From Sinorhizobium sp. 6-70 (lineage in GTDB: Bacteria; Pseudomonadota; Alphaproteobacteria; Rhizobiales; Rhizobiaceae): a DNA stretch of 64,000 nucleotides. Under the pieces are notes generated by a model. That model saw nothing but the letters and a program-made list of their open reading frames with translations, had not been told where the DNA came from and did no database searches. The stretch covers positions 42,042 through 106,041 of the forward strand of contig NZ_JASKLS010000003.1 in assembly GCF_030124375.1 (NCBI RefSeq), written 5' to 3'. How positions within the stretch are numbered: the first letter of the stretch is position 1; each line of letters begins with the position of its first letter. Below are positions 62,994 to 64,000 of this stretch, one piece after another. Position numbers and translations under genes: made by a program.

Positions 62994-64000
62994 ATGGCGA
63001 CGTGGCGACCCGATCCTTCCTTCTATCCATCACCCCGTATGGCCGCAAAGGCCCCAAAGGAAACCATCGCCTATGTGGCGGCATTCGATCCGGACCGACA
63101 GCGACCGGATGCGATCGCGGTGGTCGACGTCGATTCGACCTCCACGAGCTATTCTCAGATCGTCGGGCAGGTCGACATGCCGAACGTCGGCGACGAACTG
63201 CATCACTTCGGCTGGAATGCCTGTTCGTCCTGCCTTTGCCCCAATGCGCCGCATCCTCATGTCGAGCGCCGCTATCTGGTCGTGCCGGGCCTGAGGTCGT
63301 CGCGGCTTCATATCCTCGACACCAAGCCGGATCCCAAAAATCCGCGGATCGTCCGTGTGATCGATCCGGCGGAAATTGCCGAGAAGGCAAACTACTCCCG
63401 GCTGCACACCATCCATTGCGGACCGGAGGGCATCTATGTCAACGCGCTTGCCGACCGCGACGGCAACGCTCCCGGTGGCATCTTCCTGCTCGACCACGAC
63501 AGCTTCGACGTGCTCGGGCAATGGGAGATGGATCGTGGACCGCAGCAGCTCGCCTATGATTTCTGGTGGCATCTCGGCCATGACACGATGATTACCAGCG
63601 AGTGGGGAACGCCGGAAAACTTCGAAAACGGCCTGGTTCCGGAGGTGCTGCTCGGTTCGAAATACGGGCGCAGGCTGCATTTCTGGGATCTCAACAAGCG
63701 CAAGCACGTGCAGGAGATCGATCTCGGCGAAGAGCATCAGCTGGTCTTCGAATTGCGTCCCGCCCACGATCCGACCAAGGCTTATGGTTTCGTCGGCTGT
63801 GTGATCAGTCTCAAAGATCTCTCCGCCTCGATCTGGACCTGGTATCGAGACGGCGACCAGTGGGCGGTGAAGAAAGTGATCGAGATTCCCGCCGAGCCGG
63901 CCGACCCGGACCTCCTGCCGCCCGTGCTCAAGGGGTTCAAGGCGGTCGCTCCGCTCGTGACCGACATCGATCTCTCGATGGACGACCGGTTCCTCTACGT
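62994..64000 (+). CDS. Selenium-binding protein (SBP56/methanethiol oxidase), 3' truncated by window edge
   Basis: 335 residues are visible from the ATG at 62994, preceded by GGGGGAG. 'DELHHFGWNACSSCLCPNAP' (Cys77, Cys80, Cys82) and 'HTIHCGPEGIYVNALADRDG' are landmarks of the SBP56 beta-propeller family, as are 'FWWHLGHDTMITSEWGTP' and 'GRRLHFWDLNKRKH'. In bacteria, members with copper act as methanethiol oxidase (MtoX) in the sulfur cycle. There is no evident signal peptide at this start. The C-terminus lies outside the window. Confidence 0.9.
   Translation, partial: MATWRPDPSFYPSPRMAAKAPKETIAYVAAFDPDRQRPDAIAVVDVDSTSTSYSQIVGQVDMPNVGDELHHFGWNACSSCLCPNAPHPHVERRYLVVPGLRSSRLHILDTKPDPKNPRIVRVIDPAEIAEKANYSRLHTIHCGPEGIYVNALADRDGNAPGGIFLLDHDSFDVLGQWEMDRGPQQLAYDFWWHLGHDTMITSEWGTPENFENGLVPEVLLGSKYGRRLHFWDLNKRKHVQEIDLGEEHQLVFELRPAHDPTKAYGFVGCVISLKDLSASIWTWYRDGDQWAVKKVIEIPAEPADPDLLPPVLKGFKAVAPLVTDIDLSMDDRFLY

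Overview
The window reads as GC-rich alphaproteobacterial DNA from the Rhizobiales, most like a Sinorhizobium/Ensifer replicon. The reasons are a pcaQ-pcaDCHGB protocatechuate cluster with a recognisable PcaQ box, a compact phnGHIJKL C-P lyase operon with divergent phnF, AapJQMP-type uptake genes, DUF992/DUF922 envelope proteins and several small intergenic palindromes of the rhizobial mosaic type. No rRNA, tRNA or CRISPR array was seen.

Layout. 1-540 is the 3' end of an IclR regulator of the PcaR type. 0.7-11.4 kb is a patchy accessory block. It holds intact redox and regulatory genes (a Tat-type CMD protein, LysR, AraC, DJ-1/PfpI, alpha/beta hydrolase, TetR, MarR, NTF2-like, SDR) mixed with truncated genes (two SDRs, GST, alpha/beta hydrolase, flavin reductase) and an IS66 transposase tail. 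A diverged direct repeat (3281-3346 and 11322-11387) brackets most of it. 11.6-16.8 kb is a surface-polysaccharide group (pyruvyl transferase, flippase, two glycosyltransferases). 17.2-21.5 kb has a sulfite-oxidase-fold protein, gamma-glutamyltransferase, a GNAT protein, an IS5-type transposase tail and an AraC-GyrI gene broken by one base inside a hairpin. 21.6-26.4 kb is pcaQ and pcaDCHGB. 26.4-31.3 kb has a TDT/SLAC1-family transporter with an FtrA-like regulator, a WrbA-like protein and an FAD protein. 31.3-37.6 kb is a PLP C-S lyase plus amino-acid ABC transporter operon with a divergent LysR. 37.7-39 kb is an MFS exporter.

39.2-48.7 kb looks like one catabolic regulon. One operon encodes a 3-hydroxyisobutyrate-dehydrogenase-like enzyme, a class III CoA transferase and an aldehyde dehydrogenase. 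It is divergent from an MHS-type symporter. A GcvA-like LysR is divergent from an OB-fold/thiolase/SDR/enoyl-CoA hydratase operon. A shared 17-bp inverted repeat (GTTG and CAAC ends) lies in both divergent promoter regions.

48.7-55 kb is the most unusual part. A 1196-residue protein combines a signal peptide, a FecR domain, TPRs and an outer-membrane-type barrel. It overlaps by one base a CHASE2 class III nucleotide cyclase. Divergent from this pair, 133 bp away, is a small membrane protein resembling the Pycsar effector PycTM (DUF5706). A trans-envelope cyclic-nucleotide signalling or defence module is a reasonable hypothesis. 55-62.7 kb has DUF992 and DUF922 proteins, a hexapeptide acetyltransferase and the phn operon with phnF. 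The window ends inside a selenium-binding protein (SBP56/methanethiol oxidase) gene.
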